Below, in pieces: positions 1 to 7,957 of a DNA stretch of 64,000 bases (position 1 is the stretch's first letter; each line of letters begins with the position of its first letter). The notes under the pieces were generated by a model, which was given only the letters and a program-made list of their open reading frames with translations, was not told the origin of the DNA and ran no database searches. Made by a program: the position numbers and the translations under genes. This DNA comes from an uncultured Holophagaceae bacterium (GTDB lineage: Bacteria > Acidobacteriota > Holophagae > Holophagales > Holophagaceae), in the NCBI GenBank assembly GCA_903937385.1, contig CAIZZF010000010.1, positions 124,001-188,000 of the forward strand, written 5' to 3'.

Positions 1-182
1 AAGTAATAAGAGAAGCCCCCATACATCCCATCCACATCAAACCAGGCTGGCTTCTTCTTGGTAGCTCTGAGGCCATCAAGGTGAGGCAGCTCCTTTGGAG
101 GGGAAACCCGAAACTCAGCTAGCCGCAATTGAATCAGGGAGTGAAACCCCTCCTCAATCTCTCTGAGTTCTGATTCCAACAT
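1..182 (-). CDS. Hypothetical protein, 3' end cut by window edge
   Basis: An open frame starts at an ATG at 182 and stays open for 60 codons to the window edge, so only the N-terminus is visible. The visible part is soluble and ends in an aromatic and Gly-rich stretch (W-F-D-V-D-G-M-Y-G-G-F). I do not recognise the family and assign no function. It lies 33 bp downstream of another small unknown gene on the same strand, so the two may be co-transcribed. Base composition is lower in GC than the core genes from 2714 onward, like its neighbours, which fits an accessory region. Confidence 0.55.
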   Translation of the reverse strand, partial: MLESELREIEEGFHSLIQLRLAEFRVSPPKELPHLDGLRATKKKPAWFDVDGMYGGFSYY

Positions 183-215
183 TGGTGAAACCTCACGGAA
201 AGGGACGCTGGAGCA

Positions 216-584
216 TTAATAGTAGAACTGTTCCAGAAGCTTGAAGCCACCCCGGATGATCAGTTTCCAAACGAACTCATCGGAACACTTGGCGCCGATG
301 TTTGTCGAAGTGCGGGTAATGTTCACCCGATAGCCATCGTAAGCAAAATCATCCCGGATCACCGTTTCAATTAGTGAGATGTTCTCTTCGTTCCAATCGG
401 TCCAATGTTTGTTCTTCGTAGAGAAGCCGAAATGGATTTGACGAGAAGCCTTATCCCAACCAAACATCAGGTTCTCAGCCAAGTCATACCTGTAGGCAGA
501 TGCTTGCCAAAGCCGTTCGCCTCGACCGTTGTAGAAGGAAACTCTCGAATTTGGAGGCCAAGTGACTAGGTGGACAACTGGCAT
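216..584 (-). CDS. Hypothetical protein (122 aa)
   Basis: I chose the ATG at 584 because a GGGAGG ribosome binding site sits about 6 bp upstream; a TTG at 599 would add five residues but lacks a good site. The product is rich in aromatic residues (for example W-D-K, H-F-G-F, H-W-T-D-W-N) with no signal peptide or membrane segment, so it is probably a small cytoplasmic beta-rich protein. I recognise no family. It is followed by the window-edge gene on the same strand, and codon use is more AT-rich than in core genes. The context (unknown small genes beside an integrase) suggests island cargo. Confidence 0.6.
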   Translation of the reverse strand: MPVVHLVTWPPNSRVSFYNGRGERLWQASAYRYDLAENLMFGWDKASRQIHFGFSTKNKHWTDWNEENISLIETVIRDDFAYDGYRVNITRTSTNIGAKCSDEFVWKLIIRGGFKLLEQFYY

Positions 585-699
585 AGGTGGACCTCCCAAA
601 CCAAAACCTCAGAAGGTCAGATTGCCTGAATTTATGTGACAAGGGCTGTCCAACTGAAGGATGGCATTTGAACTCGCAGGAAGAGTGGGCTCCTACTGT

Positions 700-954
700 C
701 TACCCGCCACTCTTCACTGCGGGGAAGTGCATCAGAACCGTCTGCCGCACCTTGTAGGCGAACTCCGATCTGTTTTCCGGAGCCAGGTCCCTTTCGACCT
801 GTCGGAGCAGGTTCGCCATCTGCTCAACCTCATTCAGGAGGCTCCAGGCATCCTCCTGAATTGGGCTGAATGGTTTACCAAGGGTCCAGTGATGCCGGGA
901 CAGGCTGGCGCGAAGGCGATTCCGAAGTTCATAGAATTGACCCGTGTCGGACAC
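700..954 (-). CDS. Hypothetical small helical protein, second gene of a pair
   Basis: The GTG at 954 lies one base after the stop of the upstream gene, with GGGGAG just upstream, so the two genes look translationally coupled; an in-frame TTG at 969 would instead overlap by 14 bp. The 84-residue product is charged and predicted mostly helical (E-L-R-N-R-L-R, L-L-N-E-V-E-Q-M-A-N-L-L-R-Q-V-E). No family recognised. A two-gene cassette of small helical proteins is a layout used by toxin-antitoxin pairs, but no motif supports that here. A competing plus-strand frame (661-1110) was judged less likely. Confidence 0.45.
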   Translation of the reverse strand: MSDTGQFYELRNRLRASLSRHHWTLGKPFSPIQEDAWSLLNEVEQMANLLRQVERDLAPENRSEFAYKVRQTVLMHFPAVKSGG

Positions 955-955
955 T

Positions 956-1219
956 TCACTCCCCGGCAAACAAACCCGGAAGCGCCCAGGCGGGATTCTG
1001 AGCCGGGGTGGGCACTCGTTTGGCTAGAAAGTCTTCAATCTCTTCAGTCCATGCCGCAGAGGGGTGATGGATACCTTGCAGGAGGCGAAGGGCCTCCTCA
1101 AGGTCGTTGAGGGTCTGAGTCGTGATTGTCTGGTGAATCGAGGTCGTCAGGCGTCTATTCCGAAGGTAGCTCCGCAGGGCCTGGCGACTCTCCGGGGTGG
1201 TGTGGGCTTGGACTTCCAT
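956..1219 (-). CDS. Hypothetical small protein, first gene of a pair
   Basis: The start is ATG 1219, preceded by AGGAGG at good spacing, which is the strongest ribosome binding site in this part of the window. The 87-residue product has a basic N-terminal half (S-R-Q-A-L-R-S-Y-L-R-N-R-R-L) and a helical middle (L-N-D-L-E-E-A-L-R-L-L-Q-G-I). No domain recognised. The downstream gene starts immediately after its stop. The intergenic stretch up to the integrase gene (1220-1534) must hold the promoter for this pair. Confidence 0.5.
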   Translation of the reverse strand: MEVQAHTTPESRQALRSYLRNRRLTTSIHQTITTQTLNDLEEALRLLQGIHHPSAAWTEEIEDFLAKRVPTPAQNPAWALPGLFAGE

Positions 1220-1534
1220 GAGCACCTCCTGGACTATCCAGGATGGCGAATAAATAGCGAATGTCAATCCTGGACCCCAGACATTCCAGAGGGCTCTCCG
1301 CCTACTCCTCCGACCGGAGCGGGGATAGTTGCCTGAGGGTAAACGAAAGGGACATTCGGGACAGGGTGATTACCCACCAATGGTTCAGGGACGGTAAGCC
1401 TTTATATATAATTTAACCTCTTATTCAAACCAGCACCTCATTGAGTATTAGCCATGGAGAGTGCAGGTTTCGTCATAATGGCTAAAAAAGTTTACCGTCA
1501 TCTATTTGCGGCTGATATTAATGGCAGAGGTGCC

Positions 1535-2632
1535 ATGAAGAAGCCAAAGACCAAGATAAAGTCAATTGAACCAAATCTATATGTTGATGAATATGGAAAT
1601 TACTATGTTCGCTTGTTCCATAATAAAAGGACATGGCAGAAACTGCTAATCAATACTACGCTCAAGTATGCGAGAGACGAAGCTAGGCAATTTATTCTGG
1701 ATAAAAAGAAGGAAGCTCAGGGAATGCCGACATCCAAGAGCATTCCCAGTGTGGTCGAAGCTATCGAATTATGGGAAAAGGCTAAAAAAGGCGAGGTAAC
1801 AGACAACTACATTACCTATACCGTTAAAATACTCAGAAGGGTTCTCACCAAACCATTAGGCCACATCAAGGCAGATAAAATATCCCAATCAATGCTCAGG
1901 AAGGTCGTTAGAGAATACAACCAGGGAACTTATACAAAGGGTGGAACAGTAAGAAACCACAAACCAACAACAAGTAACAATCTTATTCAGTGTATTAAGT
2001 CCCTCTTTACCTTCTTGGTGAAAGATGACTACATCAAGTTTTCTCCAGCGGCCAAGCTCGAAACCTTTGATGAGCCTGAGTTCAAGCGTAATGTAGTTAA
2101 TTTATGTGAATACACTGCATTTCTTGAGGAAGTTGACAAAATAAACCTACCCCACATTCGATTCCAGCTTAGAGCCATGCTTTACCTTGGCCTGCGCAGT
2201 CAGGAAGCCGTAGATATGAAATGGGCTTCCTGGAATCAGCAGACCGGGCACTACATACCAGGGATGCATGGACTGACGAAGGGGAAGGAAGCGACATCGC
2301 TCAAAGTTCCTGACCCTATGCGCGATTGGCTCCAGATGGCACTAGAGCAGCCGAATAAAAGCTTGACCCACATCTACACCAATCCCAAGACAGGCAAGCC
2401 TTACAACTCAAAGGTTCTCCGCTGGCATCTTCAGAAAATCAGCAACACTCTCAAGGTCAAACTCACTCCCCATTCTCTCAGGGCCTCCTACATCACGGCC
2501 TTGAGTCTTGACCATGACCTAGCCACTGTCTCGAAGCTGGCAAGGCATGAGGACATCGAAACTACGATGCTCTATGTGAAAGTTGACCAAAAGCGTATGG
2601 ATTCCTCCGTCAAAGAAACTTTTTCCGCGTAG
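1535..2632 (+). CDS. Phage-type tyrosine site-specific integrase
   Basis: Tyrosine recombinase of about 365 residues that would catalyse integration and excision of the accessory element at its left. The layout is the usual one: an N-terminal arm-binding segment (Y-V-D-E-Y-G-N-Y-Y-V-R-L near residue 15), a core-binding domain, and a C-terminal catalytic domain. I see the catalytic Arg in L-G-L-R-S-Q-E-A (about residue 220), the H-S-L-R box, R-H-E-D in place of the usual second His box, and the nucleophile Tyr in M-L-Y-V (about 347). ATG 1535 has AGAGG close upstream; upstream in-frame ATGs at 1454 and 1478 lack a clear site but cannot be excluded. The gene is much more AT-rich than the core genes that follow, so it was probably acquired. 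It probably marks the element's right boundary. Confidence 0.9.
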   Translation: MKKPKTKIKSIEPNLYVDEYGNYYVRLFHNKRTWQKLLINTTLKYARDEARQFILDKKKEAQGMPTSKSIPSVVEAIELWEKAKKGEVTDNYITYTVKILRRVLTKPLGHIKADKISQSMLRKVVREYNQGTYTKGGTVRNHKPTTSNNLIQCIKSLFTFLVKDDYIKFSPAAKLETFDEPEFKRNVVNLCEYTAFLEEVDKINLPHIRFQLRAMLYLGLRSQEAVDMKWASWNQQTGHYIPGMHGLTKGKEATSLKVPDPMRDWLQMALEQPNKSLTHIYTNPKTGKPYNSKVLRWHLQKISNTLKVKLTPHSLRASYITALSLDHDLATVSKLARHEDIETTMLYVKVDQKRMDSSVKETFSA

Positions 2633-2713
2633 AATGGACTGCATTGTAGGTGGATTGTAAGTCGACCTTGCAACCACCATTCAAACCATTACAATTGCAG
2701 AGGTTATCAACAT

Positions 2714-3136
2714 ATGAGTAATTACCCCGAAGAAATGGTCGCCCCCATGCGCGAGGAACTCACCCAGGTGGGCTTCCGCCAGCTGATGAGCGCGGCCCAG
2801 GTGGATGAGGCGCTGCAGCGGCCGGGCACCACGCTGGTGCTGGTAAACAGCGTCTGCGGCTGTGCCGCGGCCGGAGCCCGGCCCGGTGTGGTGGCGGCCC
2901 TGGGCGCCATGGGCCTGCGCTTCGATCAGCTGGTCACGGTCTTCGCAGGCATGGAGAAGGAGGCCACGGCCCAGGCCCGCGAGTACTTCGAGGGGGCCAT
3001 GCCGACCAGCCCCCAGGCCGCCATCCTGAAGGACGGCCAGCTGCTGCACCTCATGCAGCGCTCGGATTTCCTGGGCCATAGCCCCGAGGAGATCGCCCTC
3101 ACCCTGGGCAAGGCCTACGAACGCGCCCTGGCCTGA
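2714..3136 (+). CDS. BrxA/BrxB family bacilliredoxin
   Basis: A 140-residue thioredoxin-fold protein of the YphP/YqiW (BrxA/BrxB) family. In this family the CGC motif removes low-molecular-weight thiols from mixed disulfides on cytosolic proteins, or acts as a disulfide reductase. The motif is visible at C48-G-C50 in V-N-S-V-C-G-C-A-A-A, and the rest (R-P-G-V-V-A-A-L, I-L-K-D-G-Q-L-L, the R-S-D-F-L-G-H ending) matches family features and length. This is the first core gene after the integrase, and GC content rises sharply here. Whether the host makes bacillithiol cannot be told from this window. Confidence 0.88.
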   Translation: MSNYPEEMVAPMREELTQVGFRQLMSAAQVDEALQRPGTTLVLVNSVCGCAAAGARPGVVAALGAMGLRFDQLVTVFAGMEKEATAQAREYFEGAMPTSPQAAILKDGQLLHLMQRSDFLGHSPEEIALTLGKAYERALA

Positions 3137-3152
3137 TAACTTGGGGGAGCCC

Positions 3153-4517
3153 ATGAGCTTCCCCCGCCGCCTCTCCATCCTGCTGCTGCTCGCCCTGCCC
3201 CTGGCGGCCCAGGCGCCGCCTCTGCCGGCGCTGGTGGAGGAGCTGGAGTCCTCCAGCCTGGCCCTGCCCATCCGGGTGGACCTGTCCGCGCTGATGAAGC
3301 AGGTCGAGGCCCAGGTGCCACTCTCGCCGCCCAACGTCGAGACCTGGGCCGAGATCAAGGGCAAGCCCCGGTCCTACTTCCGCTTCAACCTGATCCGGGA
3401 GCCCCTGCTGGTGCAGATGAAGGACGCCCAGCTCTCGCTGCGCATGGTGGCCAACTTCGGCATGGATGTGGGCCTGCGGACCCTGGGCAACCGCTACACG
3501 GTGATGGGGTCCTGCGGCCGCAGCCCGGAGCCCCCGCGCCGGGTGCTGCTCGAGCTCAAGACCGAGATCGGGATCCTCCCGGGCTGGGGCGTGGCCCTGC
3601 GCCAGACCGCCTTCGAGGTGACGCCCCTGAACACCTGCGAGATCACCTTCCTCGGCTTCGACATCACCAACCAGGTGACCGCCGGCATGAAGGAGAACCT
3701 CGCGACGGGCACAGAGGCTCTGGCCCAGCTGGTCCGCGAGAACGCCCTGGCCCGCCAGAAGGCCCAGGAGGCCTGGAACCTCTTCAGCCAGCCCATCGAG
3801 CTGCGGAAGGATCTCTACCTGCTGTTCCAGCCCCGGCGCATCCGCATCGCCCCCCTGGTCACCCAGGGCCGGACCCTGGTCATCACCCCGGAGATCGAGG
3901 CCCAGCCCCGGCTGGTGCTGGGCGCGAAGCCCGTGGTCGTGGCCACGCCGCTGCCGGACCTTGAGCCGAACGCCAGTCCCAGGCCCGGGTTTCGGCTCCG
4001 GGTCGAGGCCGAGCTCTCCTACGTCCACGCCACGCAGCAGCTGATCACGGAGGTGGTGGGCAAGACCTTCGACACGGACAAGGGCCGCTTCGAGATCACC
4101 TCGGCCCGCGTCTGGGGGGACCAGGGCCGGGCCCTGCTGGAGATCGGCGTCAAGGGCCGCGTCACGGGCAAGGTGGTCCTGTCGGGACGGCCCATCTCTG
4201 ATCCGGCCACCAGCTCCCTGCGTCTGGCCGACCTGGACTTCACCCTGGACAGCCAGAGCTGGCTGACCCGCATGGGCGTCTGGCTCAACCATTCGGGCCT
4301 GCAGAAGCTGCTGGTGGAGAAGGCCCACTTCCTCATGGACCAGCAGTTCCAGGGCCTGCGGGAAGCCGTCCAGGCCGGCCTCAACCGCCCCCTGGCGCCC
4401 AGCCTCATGCTCAGCGGCAGCCTGAAGGCCTTCAAGGTCGCGGCGCTGACCACGGGGCCCGAGGCCTTCAAGTCCCAGGCCTACCTGGAGGGCGAGGTCC
4501 AGGTGGACATGAAGTAG
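3153..4517 (+). CDS. DUF4403-like exported protein
   Basis: I chose ATG 3153 because GGGGGAG lies just upstream. The 454-residue product begins with a signal peptide (R-R-L-S-I-L-L-L-L-A-L-P-L-A-A-Q-A) and then resembles DUF4403 proteins: repeated beta-rich segments, an early I-R-V-D-L-S-A-L motif, and a late segment with L-A-D-L-D-F-T-L-D. DUF4403 members are predicted periplasmic or outer-membrane-associated proteins of unknown role with a lipid-binding-like fold. It follows the bacilliredoxin gene by 16 bp and precedes a CoA transferase by 19 bp, so the three may be co-transcribed. The family call rests on pattern memory, not on alignment. Confidence 0.6.
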   Translation: MSFPRRLSILLLLALPLAAQAPPLPALVEELESSSLALPIRVDLSALMKQVEAQVPLSPPNVETWAEIKGKPRSYFRFNLIREPLLVQMKDAQLSLRMVANFGMDVGLRTLGNRYTVMGSCGRSPEPPRRVLLELKTEIGILPGWGVALRQTAFEVTPLNTCEITFLGFDITNQVTAGMKENLATGTEALAQLVRENALARQKAQEAWNLFSQPIELRKDLYLLFQPRRIRIAPLVTQGRTLVITPEIEAQPRLVLGAKPVVVATPLPDLEPNASPRPGFRLRVEAELSYVHATQQLITEVVGKTFDTDKGRFEITSARVWGDQGRALLEIGVKGRVTGKVVLSGRPISDPATSSLRLADLDFTLDSQSWLTRMGVWLNHSGLQKLLVEKAHFLMDQQFQGLREAVQAGLNRPLAPSLMLSGSLKAFKVAALTTGPEAFKSQAYLEGEVQVDMK

Positions 4518-4536
4518 GCTGGAGCCGGAGAACCCG

Positions 4537-5655
4537 ATGCTCAACCCCCTTTCCCACTTCAAGGTCGTGGACCTGTCCTGCGTGCTGGCGGGTCCCTTCG
4601 CCACGCAGCTGCTGGCGGACTTCGGGGCCGAGGTGCAGAAGCTGGAGCCCCCGGGCGGCGACCCCACCCGGGGCTGGGGGCCTCCCTTCGAAGACGGCGA
4701 AGAGGGCGAGAGCGCCTACTTCCGCTGCGCCAACCGGGGCAAGCTCAGCCAGACCATCGACCTCCACACCGACGAGGGCCGCGAGGTCCTCTTCGAGCTG
4801 CTGAAGGACGCCGATGTGCTGGTGGAGAACTTCCGCTCAGACTCCGCGGACCGCCTGGGCCTCGGCTGGAAGCGGCTCCATGCGAAGTTTCCCAAGCTGA
4901 TCCTGGCCTCGGTGCGTGGCTTCGCATCGGACGTGACCGCCTCCCGCCGGGCCGGCTACGACTTCATCATCCAGGCGGAGAGCGGCTGGATGGACATCAC
5001 CGGCGAGCCCGAGGGCCGGCCCATGAAGGTGGGCGTGGCCCTGGTCGATGTGCTGGCGGGCCTCTACTGCGCCAACGGCATCCAGGCGGCCCTGCTCCAC
5101 CGCGAGCGCACGGGCGAGGCCATCCACATCGAGGTGCCGCTCATGGAGGCGGCCCTGGCGGGGCTGGTCAACGTCGCCGCCGGCTCGCTGATGACCGGCG
5201 AGCCCCCGCAGCGCTGGGGCAACGCCCATCCCCAGATCGTGCCCTACCAGTCCTTCTGCTGCAGCGACGGGGACGTGGCCATCGGCATCGGGAGCGACCG
5301 GCAGTTCGAGGTGCTGGCCATGTGGCTGGACCTCGACCTGGAGACCCGCCCGGACTGGCGCAAGAACCGCGGCCGGGTGCGGGACCGGGTGGAGCTCGTG
5401 GCCCTCATCGAAGCGCGCACCCAAGGCAGCACCGTGACCGAAGTGCTGGAGATGTGCGCCGCCAACGCCATCCCCGCCAGCCCGGTCCGCAGCGTGGACG
5501 AGGTGCTGTTCCGCAAGGGAGGCGAGCTGCACAACCTGCTGCAGCCCCTCTTCGACTCCGATACCCACACCATGGTCCCCACCCTGGCCTCGCCCATCCT
5601 CCTGAATGGCGAGCGGGCCTGCGCACCCCTGCCCCCGCCCCGGCGGAAGCCGTGA
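4537..5655 (+). CDS. CaiB/BaiF family (class III) CoA transferase
   Basis: A 372-residue family III CoA transferase, which moves CoA between carboxylic acids in the cytoplasm through an aspartyl-CoA intermediate. Seen: the N-terminal signature V-V-D-L-S-C-V-L-A-G-P-F-A-T-Q-L-L-A-D-F-G-A, K-L-E-P-P-G-G-D-P-T-R, the V-L-V-E-N-F-R segment, and G-Y-D-F-I-I-Q-A, which carries the expected catalytic Asp. Substrate cannot be read from sequence; members act on carnitine, bile acids, oxalate, formate or succinate/citramalate. Slightly shorter than many (about 400 aa). Its stop overlaps the start of the next gene by GTGA. Confidence 0.9.
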   Translation: MLNPLSHFKVVDLSCVLAGPFATQLLADFGAEVQKLEPPGGDPTRGWGPPFEDGEEGESAYFRCANRGKLSQTIDLHTDEGREVLFELLKDADVLVENFRSDSADRLGLGWKRLHAKFPKLILASVRGFASDVTASRRAGYDFIIQAESGWMDITGEPEGRPMKVGVALVDVLAGLYCANGIQAALLHRERTGEAIHIEVPLMEAALAGLVNVAAGSLMTGEPPQRWGNAHPQIVPYQSFCCSDGDVAIGIGSDRQFEVLAMWLDLDLETRPDWRKNRGRVRDRVELVALIEARTQGSTVTEVLEMCAANAIPASPVRSVDEVLFRKGGELHNLLQPLFDSDTHTMVPTLASPILLNGERACAPLPPPRRKP

Positions 5656-6047
5656 GGGCCGCCCCGCGCCTGGTGCCCGTGGGGGCCCGGAAGCCGAACC
5701 AGCTGGCCGAGGCCCGCCTGCGGCAGGCCTGGCACTTCGTCATGGGCCCGGCCCTGGCCGACCGCACCCGCCTCCTGCGCGTGGAACGGGAGGTCCTCGT
5801 CATCGGCTGCTGGGAGCTAACCCGTGTCGCGGCCCTGCGGGAGGCCTCCCTCGCCGTCTGGCCCCAGCTGCGGGACCGCATCCAGCGCGCCCTGCGCCTG
5901 TCCCTCCGGGGCATCCAGATCGTGCCCTGTGATCCCCCCGTCCCAACCCCAGCCCTGCCCCAGGATCCCGATCCCCTCCGGCGGGCCCTGCTCCTGCTGG
6001 AAACCCGCCACCAGGAGCGGGTCCGTCTGGGCCTCGAGCCTGAGTAG
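5652..6047 (+). CDS. DUF721 (DciA-like) protein
   Basis: The GTG at 5652 overlaps the upstream stop by four bases, so translation is probably coupled. The 131-residue product has the DUF721 pattern: an early W-x-x-V-M-G-P-A-L-A-D-R-T segment, then L-R-V-E-R-E-V-L-V-I-G-C-W-E-L-T-R-V-A-A-L and a helix ending in R-D-R-I-Q-R-A-L. DciA proteins with this domain help load the replicative helicase in bacteria lacking DnaC, but DUF721 is broad and this short version may have another role. The C-terminal part is Pro-rich. The gene ends 43 bp before tRNA-Pro. Confidence 0.55.
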   Translation: MRAAPRLVPVGARKPNQLAEARLRQAWHFVMGPALADRTRLLRVEREVLVIGCWELTRVAALREASLAVWPQLRDRIQRALRLSLRGIQIVPCDPPVPTPALPQDPDPLRRALLLLETRHQERVRLGLEPE

Positions 6048-6050
6048 CGC

Positions 6051-6079
6051 TGGACCCCACCCAGGGATTCGAGTACAGT
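6051..6079 (+). promoter_or_regulatory. Likely sigma-70-type promoter for tRNA-Pro
   Basis: A TACAGT -10-like hexamer at 6074-6079 lies 12 bp before the tRNA, with a weak TGGACC -35-like hexamer at 6051-6056 and a 17-bp spacer. Position fits, but the -35 match is poor. Confidence 0.4.
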
Positions 6080-6089
6080 CAAACCTTCG

Positions 6090-6233
<144 letters not shown>

Positions 6234-6509
6234 GGAGGCTCCGACTCCGCGCGCGGAGGCGCGCACGGAGTCGGCTCCTGGGGAGCCTGCGTCAGGCGGA
6301 GGCGGCCCGAGGTGCAACCTCCGCCTGATGCGCCCTCCACCGAAGGGCGCTCCCGCTCTTCGCTTCGCTCAGTCGCGGAGTCGGAGCCTCCCGCGTGGTC
6401 AGACCACGGTCCAGGAAATCCCGACACCCGCCGCCGTTTCGTGACCTGCAACTCAAGGTATCCCAAGCTACAATGAGGGGTTCCGCCCGCCGGGCGGGGA
6501 GTTCACTCG
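6234..6509. other. Structured non-coding region with nested inverted repeats
   Basis: No gene is supported between the tRNA-Pro palindrome and cutA. Two nested inverted repeats are present: a 16-bp exact pair (GAGGCTCCGACTCCGC near 6235 and its complement near 6374), and inside it a hairpin of about 14 bp with arms reading TCAGGCGGAGG and CCTCCGCCTGA (about 6293-6333). The cutA promoter and the GGGGAG ribosome binding site lie at the right end. Role unknown. Confidence 0.6.
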
Positions 6510-6836
6510 ATGAGCGACGTCTGCACCATCGTCACCACCTGCGGAAGCGAAGAGACAGCTCTCACCATCGCCGCCGCGCTGGTGGATCAGGCCTATGCTG
6601 CCTGCGTGAACATCATTCCCAGCGTCAAAAGTTACTATTACTTCAAGGGTGAGACCCACCTCGACGAGGAGGTCATGCTGGTCATCAAGACCACCATCGA
6701 GCTCTTTCCCCAGGTGTCCGAAGTGATCACGGACCTGCACACCTACGAAGTGCCCGAGATTCTGATGTTCCCGGTCGAGGCAGGCTCCGAGGCCTTCGTC
6801 GACTGGATCCGCCAGAGCGTCAACCGCCTGGCCTGA
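6510..6836 (+). CDS. cutA: CutA divalent-cation tolerance protein
   Basis: A 108-residue CutA1 protein, full family length. Seen: the N-terminal beta strand [25 protein letters not shown] with the conserved A-C-V-N-I, the Y-Y-Y-F-K-G-E loop (W-W-x-G in many), and the E-V-P-E-I C-terminal motif. CutA forms stable trimers with a PII-like fold; in E. coli it is linked to copper tolerance, but its biochemical role is not settled. It stands before glpX with a 34-bp gap, so read-through into glpX is plausible. Confidence 0.93.
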   Translation: MSDVCTIVTTCGSEETALTIAAALVDQAYAACVNIIPSVKSYYYFKGETHLDEEVMLVIKTTIELFPQVSEVITDLHTYEVPEILMFPVEAGSEAFVDWIRQSVNRLA

Positions 6837-6870
6837 GTTTTACCCACCCCACCTCCCAGGAGCTCACACC

Positions 6871-7851
6871 ATGGAACAGACCCTGTCGCTCGAATTCCTG
6901 AGGGTGGTTGAAGAAGCTGCCATTGCCTGCGCCACGTCCATCGGCCACGGTCGCCGCAAGCACAGTGACAAGCTGGCCGTGGAGGCGATGCGAAAGGCCA
7001 TGGAGTCCGTCCGCATGGACGCCACCATCGTCATCGGCGAGGGCGAGCGTGACGAGGCGCCCATGCTCTACATCGGCGAGAAGGTGGGCATGGGGGCGGA
7101 TCTGGATGGCGACAACCCAGCCGTGGACATCGCCGTGGATCCCCTGGAAGGCACCAACCTCTGCGCCACGGGTGCGCCCAACGCCATCGCGGTGCTGGCG
7201 GCCACGGAACAGGGCGGCCTGCTGCACGCGCCGGACCTCTACATGGAGAAGCTGGTGGTCGGCCCCTCTGCCAAGGGCAAGGTCAGCCTCGACGCGCCGG
7301 TGGGAGACACCCTCTCCATCATCGCCAAGGCCCTCAACCGGCAGGTCTCCGAGATCACCGTCAGCGTGCTGGACCGCGAGCGCCATGCCCAGCTCATCGC
7401 CGACATCCGCAAGGCCGGCGCCCGCATCCAGCTCATCGGCGACGGCGATCTCAGCGCCGCCATCAGCGCCGCGGTCAGCGGCACCGGCATCCACGCAGTC
7501 ATGGGCACGGGCGGCGCTCCCGAGGGCGTGCTCTCCGCTGCCGCGCTGAAGTGCCTCAACGGCGAGATCCAGGGCCGCCTCAAGGTGGACACCAACACCG
7601 CCAGCCGCGAGAAGGCGGAAGCCATGGGCGTGGATTTCGACCGCATCTACTTCACGGACGACCTCTGCCCCGGCAAGCAGATCGTCTTCGCCGCGTGCGG
7701 CGTCACCCACGGCAACCTGCTGAAGGGCGTCATGCACTTCGGCCACGGCGTCCGCACCTCCAGCCTGATCCTCACCTACGGCAGCCGCCAGGTGCGCTTC
7801 ATCGACACGGTCCACATGAAGGAAGGCGAGTTCACCACCGTCCGCTTCTAG
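6871..7851 (+). CDS. glpX: Class II fructose-1,6-bisphosphatase (GlpX)
   Basis: A 326-residue GlpX-type phosphatase that converts fructose 1,6-bisphosphate to fructose 6-phosphate in gluconeogenesis. Seen: [11 protein letters not shown] near residue 56 and D-P-L-E-G-T-N near 90, which together form the metal and phosphate site of the Li-sensitive phosphatase superfamily, and G-D-G-D-L-S-A-A later. Length is normal. An AGGAG site lies before ATG 6871. Gluconeogenesis would be needed for growth on peptides and amino acids, consistent with the next block. Confidence 0.95.
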   Translation: MEQTLSLEFLRVVEEAAIACATSIGHGRRKHSDKLAVEAMRKAMESVRMDATIVIGEGERDEAPMLYIGEKVGMGADLDGDNPAVDIAVDPLEGTNLCATGAPNAIAVLAATEQGGLLHAPDLYMEKLVVGPSAKGKVSLDAPVGDTLSIIAKALNRQVSEITVSVLDRERHAQLIADIRKAGARIQLIGDGDLSAAISAAVSGTGIHAVMGTGGAPEGVLSAAALKCLNGEIQGRLKVDTNTASREKAEAMGVDFDRIYFTDDLCPGKQIVFAACGVTHGNLLKGVMHFGHGVRTSSLILTYGSRQVRFIDTVHMKEGEFTTVRF

Positions 7852-7957
7852 GACAACCCTGCCCGCGCCAGAGCCCAAGCCCCAGGTCGCCAGAGGCGGT
7901 CTCCCGGGGCTGGCTGGCCCTGTGATAATCTTTCTCCCTCATCTTACGAGGTTACCC

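Noticed and set aside
661-1110. Plus-strand frame at the left edge
   Set aside because: It overlaps two minus-strand genes that have better ribosome binding sites and coupled start/stop; no motif supports the plus-strand frame.
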